Notes under the pieces: generated by a model
Database searches by the model: none
What the model saw: the letters and a program-made list of their open reading frames with translations, nothing else
What the model was told of the DNA's origin: nothing
Shown: positions 36,657-47,165 of the stretch, piece after piece
Position numbering within the stretch: position 1 is the stretch's first letter
Layout of the letters: each line of letters starts with the position of its first letter
Made by a program: the position numbers and the translations under genes
NCBI GenBank assembly: GCA_040880525.1
Contig: JBBDIG010000049.1
Location: 20,530 to 84,529, forward strand
DNA from: Bacteroidia bacterium
GTDB lineage: Bacteria; Bacteroidota; Bacteroidia; CAILMK01; JBBDIG01
Length of the DNA: 64,000 nucleotides
Reading direction: 5' to 3'

Positions 36657-37925
36657 ATGGATCCGGCAATCTCAATTGTCCTTATATCACTGCTTTTTTC
36701 CGCGTTTTTCTCGGGAGTTGAAATCGCGTACGTTTCCGCGAACAAGCTGAAGGTGGAACTGCAGCTTCAGCATAACCTGCTTTCAGGCCGGTTGCTTTCC
36801 TATTTTATGAAGCGGCCTTCTCATTTCCTCACTTCCACGCTGGTCGGGAATAATATTGCACTGGTAGTATACGGTATTTACATGGCCGCGCTGCTGGAAG
36901 AGACGATTCTGAATATTCAGCTCCCATTCCTTCATGGACCGGTAACGTTGTTCCTTTTGCAAACAATTGTTTCAACGTTGCTGGTACTTGTGGTTGCCGA
37001 ATTTTTCCCCAAAGCGCTTTTTCGTATTAATCCCAATAAGGTGCTGAATGTGCTTTACATTCCAATTGCGATGAGCTACGCCATCTTCTGGCCTGTAATG
37101 ATATTTATTGTCTGGATTTCGAAAGGCTTTATCCGCCTTATACTCCGAACAAAATTAAAGGAGGATAGTCCCGTTTTTTCCCGTCTCGATCTTTTTCATT
37201 TTATAAAGGAAAGTTCGTCAGGCGAGGAGGAAGGTGAGCATGAAGTGGACACCCAGATATTTAAGAATGCTCTTGATTTTGCCAATGTGAAGGTGCGCGA
37301 GTGCATGGTGCCGCGAACGGATATTGTGGCCATCGAACTGAACGAGGGGATTGTTGTCGCCACGGAACTTTTTAATGAATCCGGGCACTCAAAGATCCTG
37401 GTGTACAAAGAGACAATAGATAATATTATCGGCTACATTCATATTGTTGATCTTTTTAAAAAACCGGAAAAGGTGGAATATGTGCTGCTTCCTATCCTTA
37501 TTGCCACCGAAGCCATGCCCGCCAATGACCTCCTGCCAAAGCTCATTGAAAAGAGACGCAGTATTGCCGTGGTAGTGGATGAGTTTGGCGGCACTTCAGG
37601 TATTGTTACCATGGAAGATATTATTGAAGAGATTTTTGGAGAGATTGAGGACGAGCACGATGTGGAGGAACTCACCGAGGAGAAGATCAGCGAATCTGAA
37701 TATCTCTTTAGTGCGCGCCTCGAAATAGATTATCTTAATGAAAACTATCATCTTCAACTTCCTGAAGGCGACTATGAAACATTGGGAGGCTTTATCCTGC
37801 ACATTCATAAGAATATCCCTGAAGAAGGAGAGGTGATAGAACTCCCACCTTACGAGTTCACAATTCTGGCTGTGGATGGAGCGCGGATCGAAGAAGTAAG
37901 GTTACGTTACCGGGCCGAAGATTAG
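36657..37925 (+). CDS. CNNM/CorC-family (hemolysin-like) membrane protein
   Basis: The 422-residue protein has an N-terminal CNNM domain with about four membrane spans (FSAFFSGVEIAYVSANKLK, TLVGNNIALVVYGIYM), two CBS domains (about residues 205-325: VRECMVPRTDIVAIELNEG and VVDEFGGTSGIVTMEDIIEE) and a C-terminal CorC/HlyC domain. Members are linked to Mg2+ or Co2+ transport and its regulation; older 'hemolysin' names lack support. It is longer than a CBS-only protein and typical in length. It is convergent with the PAS kinase gene. Confidence 0.9.
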   Translation: MDPAISIVLISLLFSAFFSGVEIAYVSANKLKVELQLQHNLLSGRLLSYFMKRPSHFLTSTLVGNNIALVVYGIYMAALLEETILNIQLPFLHGPVTLFLLQTIVSTLLVLVVAEFFPKALFRINPNKVLNVLYIPIAMSYAIFWPVMIFIVWISKGFIRLILRTKLKEDSPVFSRLDLFHFIKESSSGEEEGEHEVDTQIFKNALDFANVKVRECMVPRTDIVAIELNEGIVVATELFNESGHSKILVYKETIDNIIGYIHIVDLFKKPEKVEYVLLPILIATEAMPANDLLPKLIEKRRSIAVVVDEFGGTSGIVTMEDIIEEIFGEIEDEHDVEELTEEKISESEYLFSARLEIDYLNENYHLQLPEGDYETLGGFILHIHKNIPEEGEVIELPPYEFTILAVDGARIEEVRLRYRAED

Positions 37926-37959
37926 GCAATTTTTATGATGAAGGCAGGAATCTTTTTTA

Positions 37960-40900
37960 TTATTTAATTTTCGATTCAGAGGTTTTTGGAATCCTTTTCG
38001 GAATTGTAAAATAAAATGCGGCTCCTTCTCCTTCTTTTGATTCGAGCCAGATGCGGCCGCCTTCCACCTCTATTATCTTTTTAATAATGGCCAGGCCCAG
38101 CCCGGTGCTTTTCTCCTCTGAGTCGGCCTCCAGCGTTTGAAATAATTCAAATATTTTGCGCTGATATTTTTCCGGTATTCCAGGTCCGTTATCCCTGACC
38201 ATAAAAATATATTCGGTGTCTTTTTCAATAAATTCTATTATTATAGCGCCTTTGGGTTTATCATTAAATTTAATTGCATTGGAGATCAGGTTTTGAAATA
38301 CCTGGTAAAGTTTTACTGAATCAAAATTAACGGAAGGTAATGTTCCATTATAATGGATCTTAAAATCGGAAGGAACCGCCAGGGTCATTGTTATTTCCTC
38401 AATTAAGTTATTAAGATTTACCAGAGTGGGTACATGTTCCTCGCTACGGCCAGCCCGCGAATAGGAGAGGATGCCGTCAATGAGGTTGTACATTCTTTTT
38501 ACGCGCTGCTGCATCATCTTTAATTGTTCCTGGCCGGCTTCGTCAAGCTTATCTCCGTAGTCTTCTTTCAGCCAGGCAGCAATGGTGCTGATGCCCCGGA
38601 GCGGAGCTTTGAGATCGTGGGAGGTAACATACGCAAAGCGATTCAGCTCAGAGTTGGAGCGCTGCAGCGATTTATTGGCTGCGACCAGTTCCCGGGTGCG
38701 TTCTTTCACCAGTTTTTGTAACCTGTCGTGCGATTGATTCAGGGCCTCTTCAGCTTCACGCTGCATGGTAATGTCTACGATCGTGCCTAATAGCTTTACC
38801 GCAGCCCCCTGATCGTCAAAATAGGCGTGGCCTTTTGCCTTCACCCATCTTACTTCTTTATCATGGATTCCAAGAGTGCGGAATTCCAGGTCTATTTTAC
38901 CCAGATCTTTTGATTTCATCGCCTTCCTGCCTTCAAGGAAAACCAACTCACGGTCGTCAGGATGCAGTCCTTCCAAGAATAGCTGGTAATCTACTTTAAC
39001 ATCTGGGCGCAACCCAAAGAGCTCCTTGCACCTGTCCGACCAAAATATCTGCCCTGACTTAGGCCGGAATTCCCAGGTTCCCATGTCTGATACCAGTACG
39101 GCCAGCTTCAGGTTTTCTTCACTGTCACGGAGCCGCTGCTCAGCGATCTTCCGCTCGTGGATATCAGTGACCGAACCAATGTGCCCTTCATAAGATCCCT
39201 CATCGTCAAATTTGGGAAGGGCCGAGGTAATGTGCCACCGGTATTGTCCGTCTCTGTATCGCAGCCTGTATTCTACAGTGAAGGGTATTCGCTCCTTATT
39301 GGAACCCAGGAAGATATGCCTTGCCCTTTCTCTATCATCAGGGTGGACCGCATCCAGCCACCCAAATCCTAAACCGGAGAGCACGGTTTGCCCGGTGTAT
39401 TCATACCAGGGTTTATTGAAAAAACTAATCTTTCCATTGGGCCTAGTAATCCAGGTCATAACCGGAGTATTATCAGTCATGGTTTTATAATACTCTTCAC
39501 TTTTTCTGAGGGCAACCTCGGCTCTTTTTTGCGCAGAAATATCAGTGATGGAAAGAAGTGCCAGTTTTACTTTTCCCTCTTCATCCAAAATGGGGTTTGC
39601 ACGCACAAGTACCCAACGGTCAGTTTGTTTTTGTTTATCAAAATAATGAGCAATGGTTTCACAATTCTCTTCGCCCTTCAGTGCCCTTAAAACCACCGAT
39701 TTTTCCGTAGAAATAGGATTGCCCTGTTCATCTTCCACAATGAAATTTTTAAGGAACTGTGCCTGTACATCGCCTATATTTTTTTGTGCAATTAATTCAC
39801 TGGCCGTATCATATCCCTGAAAATAAGCGCCTAGCTGATTGCAAAAAACAATACCTCCATCTTTATTAAAAAGGACAATGCCGCTGGGCACATTTTCAAG
39901 AGTGATGGTAAGTTGATCCTTAATTTGCTGCAATGCCTGTTCGGCCTGTTTCTGCTCATGGATGTCAGTGCTCGTGCCCAGCCACATTTCGATCTTGCCA
40001 GCGCTGCTTTTAATGGGCAAGGCTCTGCTCAGGTGCCAGTGGTACTGCCCGTCATGGCGAATCAGCCGGCATTCCATGAAGTAAGGTTTTCCGGTGTTTA
40101 ATGAATCTTCCCATTTCGTCATGGTTGGTTTTAAATCGTCAGGATGAAGCATCTGAGAAAAGCTTGTCTCTATGTTCTCCGGATACAATGATTTTCCCAG
40201 GTATTCTGACCACTGCCTGTTATGGTAAATGACCTGGCCTTTGGCATCACTCATAAACGCCATTTGGGGCATGGCCTCGATAAAGGTTTTAAATCGCTGT
40301 TCGCTTCTGCGCAAGGCTTGCTCAGCTTCCTTCACCGGGCCAATATCAGCCAGAATATTAATAGCCCCGGTTTTTTTCCCTTCAGCATCATAAATAGGTT
40401 GTGGATATACCAGCACACTTATTCTTTTTCCACCAGGCTGTTCAATTAATATTTCTTTGCCGCGTTGGATGCTGTCTTCTTTTATCACCAACGCCATCGG
40501 GCACTTTTCCAGGGGCAGGGGCTTTCCTTCAGGCGTATAAATTTTCCATGAGCCACACCAAAGGTCTTTTCCCACCTCCGGCTCGCGTCCCCATAATTTT
40601 ACGGCATCATCATTATACATTTCTATCCGGCCCTCAGCATCGCAAGTATAAAAAGCCACTGGAAGCCCCCGAATGATCTGGCGGAACCGGTTCTCGCTGT
40701 TGCGTAGCGCCTGCTCACTTTTAATGCGCTGCGTAATATCACTGAAGAAAATTGCAACTTTCAGGCTTTCCGGCCCGCCCAACTTAAAAGCATGAACATC
40801 GAACCAACGGCCTATTGTGTCCGACCGCTCTGTAAAGCGCGAAGACTTTCCTGTTAAAGCGACCTCTCCAAAGCGTTGAAACCAGTGCTGCTCAAGGTCC

Positions 40901-42168
40901 GGAACCACTTGGCGTACAGCTTTTCCTTCAGCATTTTTCAATCCCGTTTGTTTTTCAAATGCAGGATTATTCTCTAAAAATTTATAATCAATAGGTTCAT
41001 TTTTATTTTTTAATATTATTTCAATGATTGAAAATCCCTCTTCTATTTTTTCAAACAGGCTGCGGTATTTTTCTTCACTCTCTGCAATTTTATGGCGGGC
41101 CAATACCTGCTCTGTCACTTCAACGCCTTGCGCAATAATTCCCGAAAGAGATTCTGCGCGCTTTCGCTCCTGCTCTAATGTGCGAATCTGGTAAAGTGTA
41201 TTTGAATAATGGGAGGCAATGGTTTCCAGAAAGTTTTGGTAGTCGCTGTCAAGCGCTCTGCGCGGATTAATTCCTGCCACAAAAAATCCGGTCGTTTTAT
41301 TTAATCCAAAAGGAATGATCAATGCTTCCGTGGAAGGCTCAGACCATGCGCTCTTCACTGTTTGCCCAAACAGCGAGGCGTTGCTTTTAAGTACGGCATT
41401 TCCCGTTGCCATGATCTCTGCAAAAGGCCAGGCAGTTTCTTTATTACTGCTTAATTCAATAATATCAGGAGACGGCACCTCCGGGCCGCTGTGGGAAATC
41501 AGGATAGATTTAGCATCATTATTTGAATTAAGATAAATCAATGAAAACGGAACATCTTCCACAGCATTTTCCAGTTCCGCCTTTGCCAGTGAAAAAAGCT
41601 CACTTACGGAAGTGGCCTGGTTCATTTTATTCGATACTTTCCTGAGGATGTTATTTCTCCTTTCGTTTATGTAGCGGTAGGTAGTTTCGATCACAGAATT
41701 AAAAATCCCTTCCACGTTTCCTTTTTCTCCTCGTACGGGCGTAAAGGTGAAATCGAAATAGCATTCTTCCGTGTAGCCGTGGCGCTGCATAGGCAGCAGT
41801 TCGTCAATGTTTCGCACGGCTTCTCCGGTCTCGAACACCTTTTGGAATAAGGGATCAATATCTTCCCATATCTCCGGCCAGACCTCAATGGCAGGCTTCC
41901 CCAAAGCCTGTGGATGTTTGTTGCCTGGAATAGGGCTCCATGCGTCATTGTAGAGCAGCGTAAGTTCCGGACCCCAATAAATCGCGATCGGGAAGGCAGA
42001 ACCCAGGCAAATGCTCAGGGCCGAACGAAGACTCTGCGGCCAGTGCTCCACCGGTCCCAGCGGGGTTTTTGACCAATCTTTCGCCCGTATTCGTTCACCA
42101 GCTTCGCCACCTCCTGCAAGAATACCCTGTTCTCCGATGTTGCTGGTATCGTTAGATCCTGGTTTCAT
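37960..42168 (-). CDS. Multi-PAS sensor histidine kinase
   Basis: This large kinase (1402 residues from ATG 42168; an ATG at 42252 adds 28 residues without clear homology) starts with a PAS-like unit (DWSKTPLGPVEHWPQSLRSAL), a GAF-like region, then six PAS units by my count (for example ENRFRQIIRGLPVAFYTCD and EEYYKTMTDNTPVMTWITR). It ends with HisKA (YVTSHDLKAPLRGIS) and HATPase (NLISNAIKF, RDNGPGIPEKY, STGLGLAII). No transmembrane segment and no receiver are seen, so it is a soluble sensor. The response regulator is not next to it. Confidence 0.9.
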   Translation of the reverse strand: MKPGSNDTSNIGEQGILAGGGEAGERIRAKDWSKTPLGPVEHWPQSLRSALSICLGSAFPIAIYWGPELTLLYNDAWSPIPGNKHPQALGKPAIEVWPEIWEDIDPLFQKVFETGEAVRNIDELLPMQRHGYTEECYFDFTFTPVRGEKGNVEGIFNSVIETTYRYINERRNNILRKVSNKMNQATSVSELFSLAKAELENAVEDVPFSLIYLNSNNDAKSILISHSGPEVPSPDIIELSSNKETAWPFAEIMATGNAVLKSNASLFGQTVKSAWSEPSTEALIIPFGLNKTTGFFVAGINPRRALDSDYQNFLETIASHYSNTLYQIRTLEQERKRAESLSGIIAQGVEVTEQVLARHKIAESEEKYRSLFEKIEEGFSIIEIILKNKNEPIDYKFLENNPAFEKQTGLKNAEGKAVRQVVPDLEQHWFQRFGEVALTGKSSRFTERSDTIGRWFDVHAFKLGGPESLKVAIFFSDITQRIKSEQALRNSENRFRQIIRGLPVAFYTCDAEGRIEMYNDDAVKLWGREPEVGKDLWCGSWKIYTPEGKPLPLEKCPMALVIKEDSIQRGKEILIEQPGGKRISVLVYPQPIYDAEGKKTGAINILADIGPVKEAEQALRRSEQRFKTFIEAMPQMAFMSDAKGQVIYHNRQWSEYLGKSLYPENIETSFSQMLHPDDLKPTMTKWEDSLNTGKPYFMECRLIRHDGQYHWHLSRALPIKSSAGKIEMWLGTSTDIHEQKQAEQALQQIKDQLTITLENVPSGIVLFNKDGGIVFCNQLGAYFQGYDTASELIAQKNIGDVQAQFLKNFIVEDEQGNPISTEKSVVLRALKGEENCETIAHYFDKQKQTDRWVLVRANPILDEEGKVKLALLSITDISAQKRAEVALRKSEEYYKTMTDNTPVMTWITRPNGKISFFNKPWYEYTGQTVLSGLGFGWLDAVHPDDRERARHIFLGSNKERIPFTVEYRLRYRDGQYRWHITSALPKFDDEGSYEGHIGSVTDIHERKIAEQRLRDSEENLKLAVLVSDMGTWEFRPKSGQIFWSDRCKELFGLRPDVKVDYQLFLEGLHPDDRELVFLEGRKAMKSKDLGKIDLEFRTLGIHDKEVRWVKAKGHAYFDDQGAAVKLLGTIVDITMQREAEEALNQSHDRLQKLVKERTRELVAANKSLQRSNSELNRFAYVTSHDLKAPLRGISTIAAWLKEDYGDKLDEAGQEQLKMMQQRVKRMYNLIDGILSYSRAGRSEEHVPTLVNLNNLIEEITMTLAVPSDFKIHYNGTLPSVNFDSVKLYQVFQNLISNAIKFNDKPKGAIIIEFIEKDTEYIFMVRDNGPGIPEKYQRKIFELFQTLEADSEEKSTGLGLAIIKKIIEVEGGRIWLESKEGEGAAFYFTIPKRIPKTSESKIK

Positions 42169-42348
42169 AAGGCTGCTGTGTCTGAAATGTATATAGCGCC
42201 CTGCCGAAAAGCATGGAACCCTGATGGTGATCATCCGTGCTTTTCCTTTCAAAGGATCGGGCGATTGGTCTTTTCAAAATATAATCACTGAAAAAGGTTC
42301 AAAATTATGGCGGGCAGTACATTTTTAAATAGCGCAGGCCGAGATTTT

Positions 42349-43782
42349 TTATCTCTGCGTACCAGACCTGAATGGTCTAATGGTATCAGTAGAAAAACCT
42401 GTTTCGTATACCCTATAATTTTCGTTTTCAAAAACCACCGGTTTATCCATAACTGTTTGAAAACCATGCTTGTTAATGAATATGAACTTACACCCATTTT
42501 GTGTAATATTGTTAATATATGCGGTATCCGTTAACTGGTTGTCGGAGCAATTCCAGCCTTTTCTGTGCGAAAGATACAATTGTTGCGCGTTTCCGTTTCC
42601 ATTGATCACGATCAGGTCATGCCGGGCTGATACGCTATCCGCGATGGATTCCAGTTCCATTTTATATTTTTCCGAGCCTTTAATGAAGAAATCATGCTGC
42701 TGATTAATGACGCTTTCTGTAATGCCTAGCACAATCGCGAGTGCAAACAACCCCTTTTTAGGAATAAACGAAATGGCATACCCGGCAACCAAAGCCATGA
42801 CCGGTACAAAAGGAATGATGTAATAATTGTGATGGTAAAAGTAAAAACCCGATTTAAAAATATAAATTAAGAAAACAATAAAAACTGAAGCAAAAACCCA
42901 CAAGAGATTATAGTTTCTTTTGTAAATTATAAGAATTAACCCGGCAACGAAATAAAAGAAAATCAGATAACTGTGGAAGGAGTTAAAGTAGAAATTCTCC
43001 AGCGTTTTATCCAGATTGGAAATAACTTCCGTAAACCCCACTGCAATTGGCTTTCCCACGTTATACCAGTTACCAAATTCCTCCGACAAATGGGGATTCC
43101 AGACGAAATACCAGAGGTAGGCCAGCAGGAGTGGAATGCCCGTAGCCGAGGCCAAGTAAACTTTCTCTCTCAACTTTGCCGATGAATTCAGCGCAATAAG
43201 AAATATAACAATAAAATATATTCCAGCCGGGATTTTGGTTAATACGGCAAGCGAAGTAAACAGCACATACAAAATCAAACTAAGCGCTCCCGGCTTTAAT
43301 AAATAATTGCTGCCATAATATATTCCTATAAACATGAGGGAAATGCAAAACGTATCCGGCATCATTTTCCTTGAAAAGGCGAACCAAATGGAACCGGCAA
43401 GGAAGATTACAGAAGCCAGCGCAATCCTGTGATTAAAATAGCGCATGAGGATTTTTCCGAAAAACAACAAACCGATGGATGATACCAACAAGTTGAGCAG
43501 CCTGCCATACCAATGGGTGTAGCCAAAGACTTTGGCAACCATGAAGTAGACGTAATTCATTGCAGGAAATTCCATCCCGATTATTCCCGACTTTCCGTTG
43601 GTCTCATCCACCCGTGGATAAAGGATATTTGGGTCAACTTCGAGGTAGTTTCGCGCCACCATCAAACCTGTTACCTGCCGCCAATTGTGTCCCGTTTCCA
43701 GTGGCGGATTGGTAAGTCCCACCAACCTGATAAGAAAGAATATCAGGATCCAGAATTCAATTCTGTTTATAGCCGTTTTCAT
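42349..43782 (-). CDS. GT39-like membrane glycosyltransferase
   Basis: The 477-residue integral membrane protein has about eleven hydrophobic spans. The first luminal loop contains PPLETGHNWRQVTGLMVARN, the position of the acidic/aromatic active site in ArnT/PMT-type (GT-C) enzymes. Such proteins transfer sugars from polyprenyl-phosphate donors to lipids or proteins at the periplasmic face. The acceptor is unknown, and no polysaccharide cluster surrounds it. The C-terminal soluble part (about 390-477) is not recognised. The gene is AT-richer than its neighbours. Confidence 0.78.
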   Translation of the reverse strand: MKTAINRIEFWILIFFLIRLVGLTNPPLETGHNWRQVTGLMVARNYLEVDPNILYPRVDETNGKSGIIGMEFPAMNYVYFMVAKVFGYTHWYGRLLNLLVSSIGLLFFGKILMRYFNHRIALASVIFLAGSIWFAFSRKMMPDTFCISLMFIGIYYGSNYLLKPGALSLILYVLFTSLAVLTKIPAGIYFIVIFLIALNSSAKLREKVYLASATGIPLLLAYLWYFVWNPHLSEEFGNWYNVGKPIAVGFTEVISNLDKTLENFYFNSFHSYLIFFYFVAGLILIIYKRNYNLLWVFASVFIVFLIYIFKSGFYFYHHNYYIIPFVPVMALVAGYAISFIPKKGLFALAIVLGITESVINQQHDFFIKGSEKYKMELESIADSVSARHDLIVINGNGNAQQLYLSHRKGWNCSDNQLTDTAYINNITQNGCKFIFINKHGFQTVMDKPVVFENENYRVYETGFSTDTIRPFRSGTQR

Positions 43783-44128
43783 TTTATATAGCCCGTATCA
43801 GGATCAACTGAATTCCTGAATTTGGCGAATGTACAAATAATCCTTGTGTGGTTTATTTTTGTCAGTTGGAAATAAGCGAAGTTCATCTGTTGTGTATGTT
43901 TCGAAATTGTTTGTTAGCGCACGTTTAGCGACAGCGTAATGCGAGCTACTAGGGCACCCTCAATTGCGAAGCGCGTGTTCTTCGTTTACCTCGAAACGGA
44001 TACGCCTACATCATCAAATTTTTCTAGCTGCGACAAATCCACGCAATACCTTCGAAAATATGCCGTTAAAAGATGGGATATTCCTGTAAGGGAGTATTTT
44101 AACGATCCATTTTTAAAAACAAGAACTC
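43783..44128. other. Intergenic region with a REP-like repeat
   Basis: Between the GT39-like gene and the HEWGTF protein I see no coding sequence; an open frame from 43939 lacks support. It holds a REP-like element at 43917-43950. Confidence 0.5.
43917..43950 (+). repeat. REP-like element, copy A
   Basis: A 30-base core (43919-43948), rich in CG and GTAA, matches a stretch at 45658-45687 at 22 of 30 positions by hand, in direct orientation. It forms a partial stem CGCA/TGCG. Confidence 0.5.
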
Positions 44129-45541
44129 ATGAAAAAGCTACTCTCCACCGGTATTTTAATTATGTTCATTGCTTCCGCTTTTGCACAGCACAACTGCCAA
44201 ATTGTACACGAATGGGGAACTTTTACCACCCTAAGCACCAGTGAAGGAGACTTGCTTTCCGGACTGCATTGGGAGGAGGAAGAATTGCCCTCTTTCGTTT
44301 ATCACCATGTATATGATTCGTTTGCTCCACCCAGCGCCTATTATTCAAAGGGTTTTCAATTTACCACTCGCATCTGGAATGTGACAGTAAAAATGGAGAC
44401 ACCGGTGCTCTATTTTTATTCTGAAGCGGCCGCGCCCCAGCCTGTTAATGTCAGGGTGGATTTCCCCCGTGGGTCAATCAGCGAATGGTTTCCGCAGCGT
44501 TCAAAGGGCGAATTCAAGCATTATCAGAAGACTATTGATTTTGCAGATGATTTTAAGGGGTGGATAGAATGGGATGCATTGGTATTGCCTCCGAATACGG
44601 AGGAAACCATGACTTATGGAGATGCGTACGAAAAGCCAATTTGGGATGCTCCGCGGGCAACAAAGGCTAACTTGGTGAAAGGACCTGACGGCAACGTTGA
44701 GAAGTATCTATTTTATCGTGGAATCGGCAATTTTGAGATTCCTGTAAAACTGGAATTTAATATTGAAGGAAATCTGGTAATCACAAATGAGGGCACGGAG
44801 GTCATTCCTTACCTGCTGGTTTATGAAAAGAAGAATAATGAAAGTCGAGTTTACTGGACCGGAAAATTAGATGGAAAGAAATACCACGTGGTTTATTACG
44901 ATGAAATACATTCCTCGCCATACAACGTTCAGAATGAGATGACGGCTTTTCATGCAGCACTGGTTAAAGCTGGCCTTTATGCTGATGAGGCAGCGGCAAT
45001 GCTGGACACCTGGCAGAGCAGTTATTTTGAGAAGGATGGACTGAAAGTGTTTTGGATTTTGCCGGATGAATTGACGAATCAGTTATTGCCGATTCAAATT
45101 ACCCCGCAGCCATGCGAATTAGAGCGGGTGTTGGTAGGACGCAGTGAAATATTAACTCCTGCCTTTGAGGAAAAAATTAAGTCAGGCAATTATCCAGGGC
45201 CTTCAGACCGCTTTTATTCTGCCTATTGGCAGCGAGCTAATCAATTGAGTGAGAATCCTGACCAACAATGGAGCACCACCCTTGAAAACATGTACGAGAA
45301 CCTAAGCCTTTTCCCCAATCCCACCACGCATGAAATTACAGCAACCGTAAACATACCTCCTGGTTCCATTGAAATTAACATTCGGAATCTGCTGGGACAA
45401 CAGGTGGCCACGCACTTTTTTGAATCCGAGAAATCCAATTTCTCCACAACCTTCAGCCTTGCCGGTCTTAGCAACGGCATCTACATGGTGGAGGTCCGCG
45501 CAGGAGAAAAGATATGGCAAAGAAAGGTGGTGAAGCAATAG
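44129..45541 (+). CDS. Secreted HEWGTF-family protein with T9SS type A sorting domain
   Basis: The 470-residue protein has a signal peptide (STGILIMFIASAFAQ), a conserved N-terminal IVHEWGTFTTLSTSEGD followed by a large beta-rich region of unknown function, and a C-terminal type A sorting domain (about 395-470: LSLFPNPTTHEITATVN to GIYMVEVRAGEKIWQRKVVK). It should be exported by Sec and then by the type IX system across the outer membrane, where the domain is cleaved. REP-like repeats flank it on both sides. Confidence 0.85.
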   Translation: MKKLLSTGILIMFIASAFAQHNCQIVHEWGTFTTLSTSEGDLLSGLHWEEEELPSFVYHHVYDSFAPPSAYYSKGFQFTTRIWNVTVKMETPVLYFYSEAAAPQPVNVRVDFPRGSISEWFPQRSKGEFKHYQKTIDFADDFKGWIEWDALVLPPNTEETMTYGDAYEKPIWDAPRATKANLVKGPDGNVEKYLFYRGIGNFEIPVKLEFNIEGNLVITNEGTEVIPYLLVYEKKNNESRVYWTGKLDGKKYHVVYYDEIHSSPYNVQNEMTAFHAALVKAGLYADEAAAMLDTWQSSYFEKDGLKVFWILPDELTNQLLPIQITPQPCELERVLVGRSEILTPAFEEKIKSGNYPGPSDRFYSAYWQRANQLSENPDQQWSTTLENMYENLSLFPNPTTHEITATVNIPPGSIEINIRNLLGQQVATHFFESEKSNFSTTFSLAGLSNGIYMVEVRAGEKIWQRKVVKQ

Positions 45542-45655
45542 CGGCTGAGGTTTGCCGATATTGATTGTCAGTTTGCCTTTAGAATGATTTCATTAATAAA
45601 ATACATAATATTAGGATTTATCCTTTGCCTTTCGAAATGATTGACCCTTATTGGT

Positions 45656-45692
45656 GTGCGCGTTTGGCGATAATGTAACGCGTGCTCCACGC
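45656..45692 (+). repeat. REP-like element, copy B
   Basis: The segment contains CGCGTT and AACGCG as an inverted pair around TGGCGATAATGT. It resembles copy A (22 of 30 matches by hand). Confidence 0.5.
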
Positions 45693-45791
45693 TCTACTTT
45701 TTATTGAACCTTGAGTAATTTCCTCACGAAGTGCATGTTTTAAGGGAAATATTACTATCATTTATTCATGATCCAATAATACAAAATAATT

Positions 45792-45829
45792 AAAAAAGCC
45801 CTGCAACATCTGTCGCAAGGGCTTTTTTA
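45792..45829. terminator. Bidirectional rho-independent terminator
   Basis: AAAAAAGCCCT pairs with AGGGCTTTTTT around TGCaacatctgtcGCA, with A and T tracts on both sides. It can end both convergent T9SS-substrate genes. Confidence 0.85.
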
Positions 45830-45849
45830 ATTATTCAAACCAAAATAAG

Positions 45850-47016
45850 TTAGTCCAGGACTACTTTGCCCGCTGCTACGACCATTCCGTTTTCATTTAC
45901 TACATTAATAAAATAGAGGCCGGATTGCAGATTGTTGCCTCTGGCAATGTCCACTTGCATTTCGCCTGCCGGGCCTGCTGTTCTTTTATTCTTTACCAAC
46001 TGTCCTTTGCTGTTGTACATGGTGATATTCCAATCGGAACCATTGTTTTTATGGAAGCCTAGTACAAAGTTTTCGCGAGCGGGGTTAGGAAATAGTGAAA
46101 TGGGCTGTATCCCTGTTCCGTTTTTTTTTGATATCCCAGCGGCAAAACCTGTTTTCTGATAATTGGCATTTGTAGAAGCCTGCCATTCATCATCCATAAA
46201 AACTTCGGCCACCGCACCATCATGGCTTGTGCTGTAGAAGTAATAGGCCCTGACATAATGCGTGTCTGCCTGAGCTACGCCAAACATGTCCAGCATCATC
46301 TGTGGTGCGGGCGCACCTCCAAAATAAAAGCTGTCAATACGCATCCGTTGTGATTTGACCATGAGCACGTCAATTTCGGCAGAGCCGGTCGGGGTAGGAA
46401 TTTTTATGGCTCCCCAACCCACTACACTATCTGTCGCCTCTATATGCTGAACTTCTACACCGGGGGCATGATCAATTCCCATAGCAGGTATGGTTAGTAC
46501 AAAGTCTGTTTCGTATTTGAAATTTGATTTCCATGTATCATCATGAGTAGCGGGAAACTTTAAGCGGTAAACCGGTTCCTGAAAAACGGAATAGGAACCG
46601 GGAAACGCCAGTGTATCATCCGTACTTCCGGTTATTGGCTCAAGATTGAGCTTATTTGGCAACACATAGCTCCCGGTTTCAAAAAACCCATCGCTGCCAA
46701 TGCCTTGGTAGTATTGGGCAAAAGCAGGAATTCCACCGATTAGTGCGAAGCTCAACTCGTAGCGTGAGGCCGTGGTAAACATTGGATCTGTAGCGGGAAT
46801 GAACTGCACGGTATCCGTATCAGAAGGTACCCAGCTAAGGAAATTCCAAACCTTGTCAGCGCCTGGTTCAATTGGTTGCACACAGGCCGGATCCACCCAT
46901 ATCTGAACTTCAAGATGCGTGGCCGAATGGGTATAGTTATTTTCGTCCAAAATAATTTGGGCACCTGCGCCTGTAGCTACCATTAAAGCAACAATGAAGG
47001 TAGATAGGATTTTCAT
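45850..47016 (-). CDS. Secreted protein with T9SS type A sorting domain
   Basis: The 388-residue protein has a signal peptide (LSTFIVALMVATGAGAQ), a beta-rich body without recognised domain, and a C-terminal sorting domain (about 310-388: ISLFPNPARENFVLGFH to SGLYFINVVNENGMVVAAGK). It is a likely type IX cargo. The body has no Cys pair or catalytic motif I can name. Convergent with the HEWGTF gene and sharing its terminator. The function of the mature protein is unknown. Confidence 0.82.
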   Translation of the reverse strand: MKILSTFIVALMVATGAGAQIILDENNYTHSATHLEVQIWVDPACVQPIEPGADKVWNFLSWVPSDTDTVQFIPATDPMFTTASRYELSFALIGGIPAFAQYYQGIGSDGFFETGSYVLPNKLNLEPITGSTDDTLAFPGSYSVFQEPVYRLKFPATHDDTWKSNFKYETDFVLTIPAMGIDHAPGVEVQHIEATDSVVGWGAIKIPTPTGSAEIDVLMVKSQRMRIDSFYFGGAPAPQMMLDMFGVAQADTHYVRAYYFYSTSHDGAVAEVFMDDEWQASTNANYQKTGFAAGISKKNGTGIQPISLFPNPARENFVLGFHKNNGSDWNITMYNSKGQLVKNKRTAGPAGEMQVDIARGNNLQSGLYFINVVNENGMVVAAGKVVLD

Positions 47017-47165
47017 AAGTTTATTTTTTTTGCGAACATACGAAATAGATTGATGCCCCTGAAAAATGAATCATGGTAAGCAGTTTTTTATAAATTAAAA
47101 CATACCGGATACCGTCTGTTCCCTGTCGTGTGGGCCAATTCGTTTTTGTCTGTTAGATTTGTTTC

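Larger units (their letters stand above)
45542..45849. other. Intergenic region with REP-like repeat and terminator
   Basis: About 300 bases between convergent genes. No coding sequence is seen; it holds REP-like copy B (45656-45692) and a bidirectional terminator (45792-45829). Confidence 0.5.

Noticed and set aside
43939..44244. 101-codon open frame before the HEWGTF gene
   Set aside because: It overlaps the signal peptide region of a clear gene and starts in a REP-like repeat.
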